From Chamaecrista fasciculata (taxonomy: Eukaryota > Streptophyta > Magnoliopsida > Fabales > Fabaceae): 64,000 nucleotides of DNA. The DNA lies in contig QANZ01047167.1 in NCBI GenBank assembly GCA_003254925.1, forward strand, positions 70,218-134,217, given 5' to 3'. Of this stretch, positions 62,998 through 64,000 are shown piece after piece. The stretch's first letter is position 1. Every line of letters starts with the position of its first letter. The notes under the pieces were generated by a model. It was not told the DNA's origin. It searched no databases and saw only the letters and a list, made by a program, of their open reading frames with translations. The position numbers and the translations under genes were made by a program.

Positions 62998-64000
62998 TTT
63001 TTTTTTTTTAATGAAAAATGCGGGCAGCAAAGGCTACACCGGAACAGAGCGAGAGGTACCAACACCCCTTAAATCAGCCAAAAACAGGGCTTTACAATCA
63101 GCAGGGCAGGAATTAAAATAAACGGTGCCAACAGGCAGAGAATGAGCAAAGTTTGCAAGCCAATCCGCTATGTGGTTAGCTTCCCTATAAATGTGTTTGA
63201 TGTTGTAATGCCAATCGGGCAAACTGAGGAGACTCCTTATACGATTGATGAGTTGACAACAAGGATGGGTGCTATCAACACCATGCAAAATAGCATTGAC
63301 AGCAAACTCTGAATCAGATTCAACATTTATCTTTTTGAAAGCGAGATCACGAGCCCTTTGGAGAACCAACAGCATGGCATAGAGCTCAGCCATATTGATT
63401 GTGCAAATGCCAATGTTGTGAGCTAAACCAGATATCCAGTTGCCATGGGCATCTCTCAAAATGCCACTAGCAGTGGCATTCCCGTTTTGACCAACAGACC
63501 CGTCGGAGTTACACGTGATCCAATCATCATCCGACGGCTTCCAAGAAACAATGATATCATGCCTCGCACTACCCCCGCTCGAAATGGAATTTTTTGCTCC
63601 ATGAAGATCCTTAATCCAGTTCAAGCTCTTCTGAAACAACAACACGTCATTGAGACCATTCCCTTCAATACAGAGCTTGCATTTGTTTTTCCAGATCATC
63701 CAACACACAACACTAAAGCACAACTCCCAAGGAAAATGGCTAATATTGTGTTTGGCATACCCCGTATTGGAATTCGCAGTAATCCACTCACATAAATTAC
63801 CCTGATTGAAAGCACTCCATTTCGTCGAAATAACAAAATGGCCCCAAGTCTTTTTGGCAATAGTACAGTCCCTGAGACAATGGACAATATCCTCCTCCAA
63901 ACCGCATCCAAAGGGGCAAAGGTTGGACAGGGAAATGTTTCGCTTGAATAATTGGCTCATAGTCAAAATTTTGTCATTGGAGATTAACCAGAAGGAAGTT
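62998..64000 (-). mobile_element. LINE ORF2 C-terminus (zf-RVT and RNase H), open at the right edge
   Basis: The minus-strand frame is open from the window edge to a stop at 63034, followed by a 3' end of only about 25 bp and poly(A) (T-tract 62998-63009). The zf-RVT segment (WLISNDKILTMSQLF, CPFGCGLEEDIVHCLRDC, TIAKKTWGHF) is followed by an RNase H domain. Its acidic residues are visible: CNSDGSVG, MAELYAML, VESDSEF and HIADWLANF. No internal stop or frameshift occurs over about 320 codons, so this LINE is younger than the one at 7.3-9.05 kb. ORF1 and the reverse transcriptase would lie outside the window. Confidence 0.93.

Overview
The window is nuclear DNA of a flowering plant, most likely a eudicot. 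Multi-exon genes with GT-AG introns sit in AT-rich spacers, alongside LINE, Ty1/copia and TRIM-type retroelements. I rebuilt exons by hand from splice signals and reading-frame continuity. No transcript or database was available, so the protein names are family recognitions.

Layout from left to right: the 3' part of a CURLY LEAF-type Polycomb methyltransferase (467-2886, +) with a miniature LTR element in an intron; a broken PI-PLC-X-domain gene (4166-5111, +); a repeat zone of AT-rich tandem monomers, a 5'-truncated LINE and a gap (6.8-10.6 kb); a RING-H2 gene (12542-15427, +) whose leader region carries an (AC)156 microsatellite; a SPATULA/ALCATRAZ-type bHLH gene (18116-20282, +); nicotinate phosphoribosyltransferase (23673-33234, +) with an internally deleted copia element in intron 12; the complete 31-exon DNA polymerase alpha catalytic subunit gene (45640-33762, -); a membrane-anchored receptor-like kinase (47843-50412, +); two tandem, intact, secreted PLC-X-domain genes (54581-51727 and 58724-56652, both -); then a LINE ORF1 copy, a second copy of an interspersed repeat, and a LINE ORF2 end running off the right edge.

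The genes do not form an operon or pathway. Two themes stand out. First, the gene order looks like an ancestral block whose parts I remember as spread over three Arabidopsis segments: CLF with NAPRT2, SPT with NAPRT1 and a PLC gene, and ICU2-ALC-RING-PLC. Second, two chromatin-inheritance genes (CLF-type PRC2 and ICU2-type Pol alpha) lie about 31 kb apart. I found no clearly new biological system. The most unusual signals are the GC-AG first introns that leave only ATG-AAG in the first coding exon of both PLC genes, a rearranged inverted-repeat intron in the Pol alpha gene, a LINE ORF1 copy whose poly(A) lies inside its reading frame, and a fold-back at a LINE 5' junction. I saw no tRNA, rRNA or CRISPR array.
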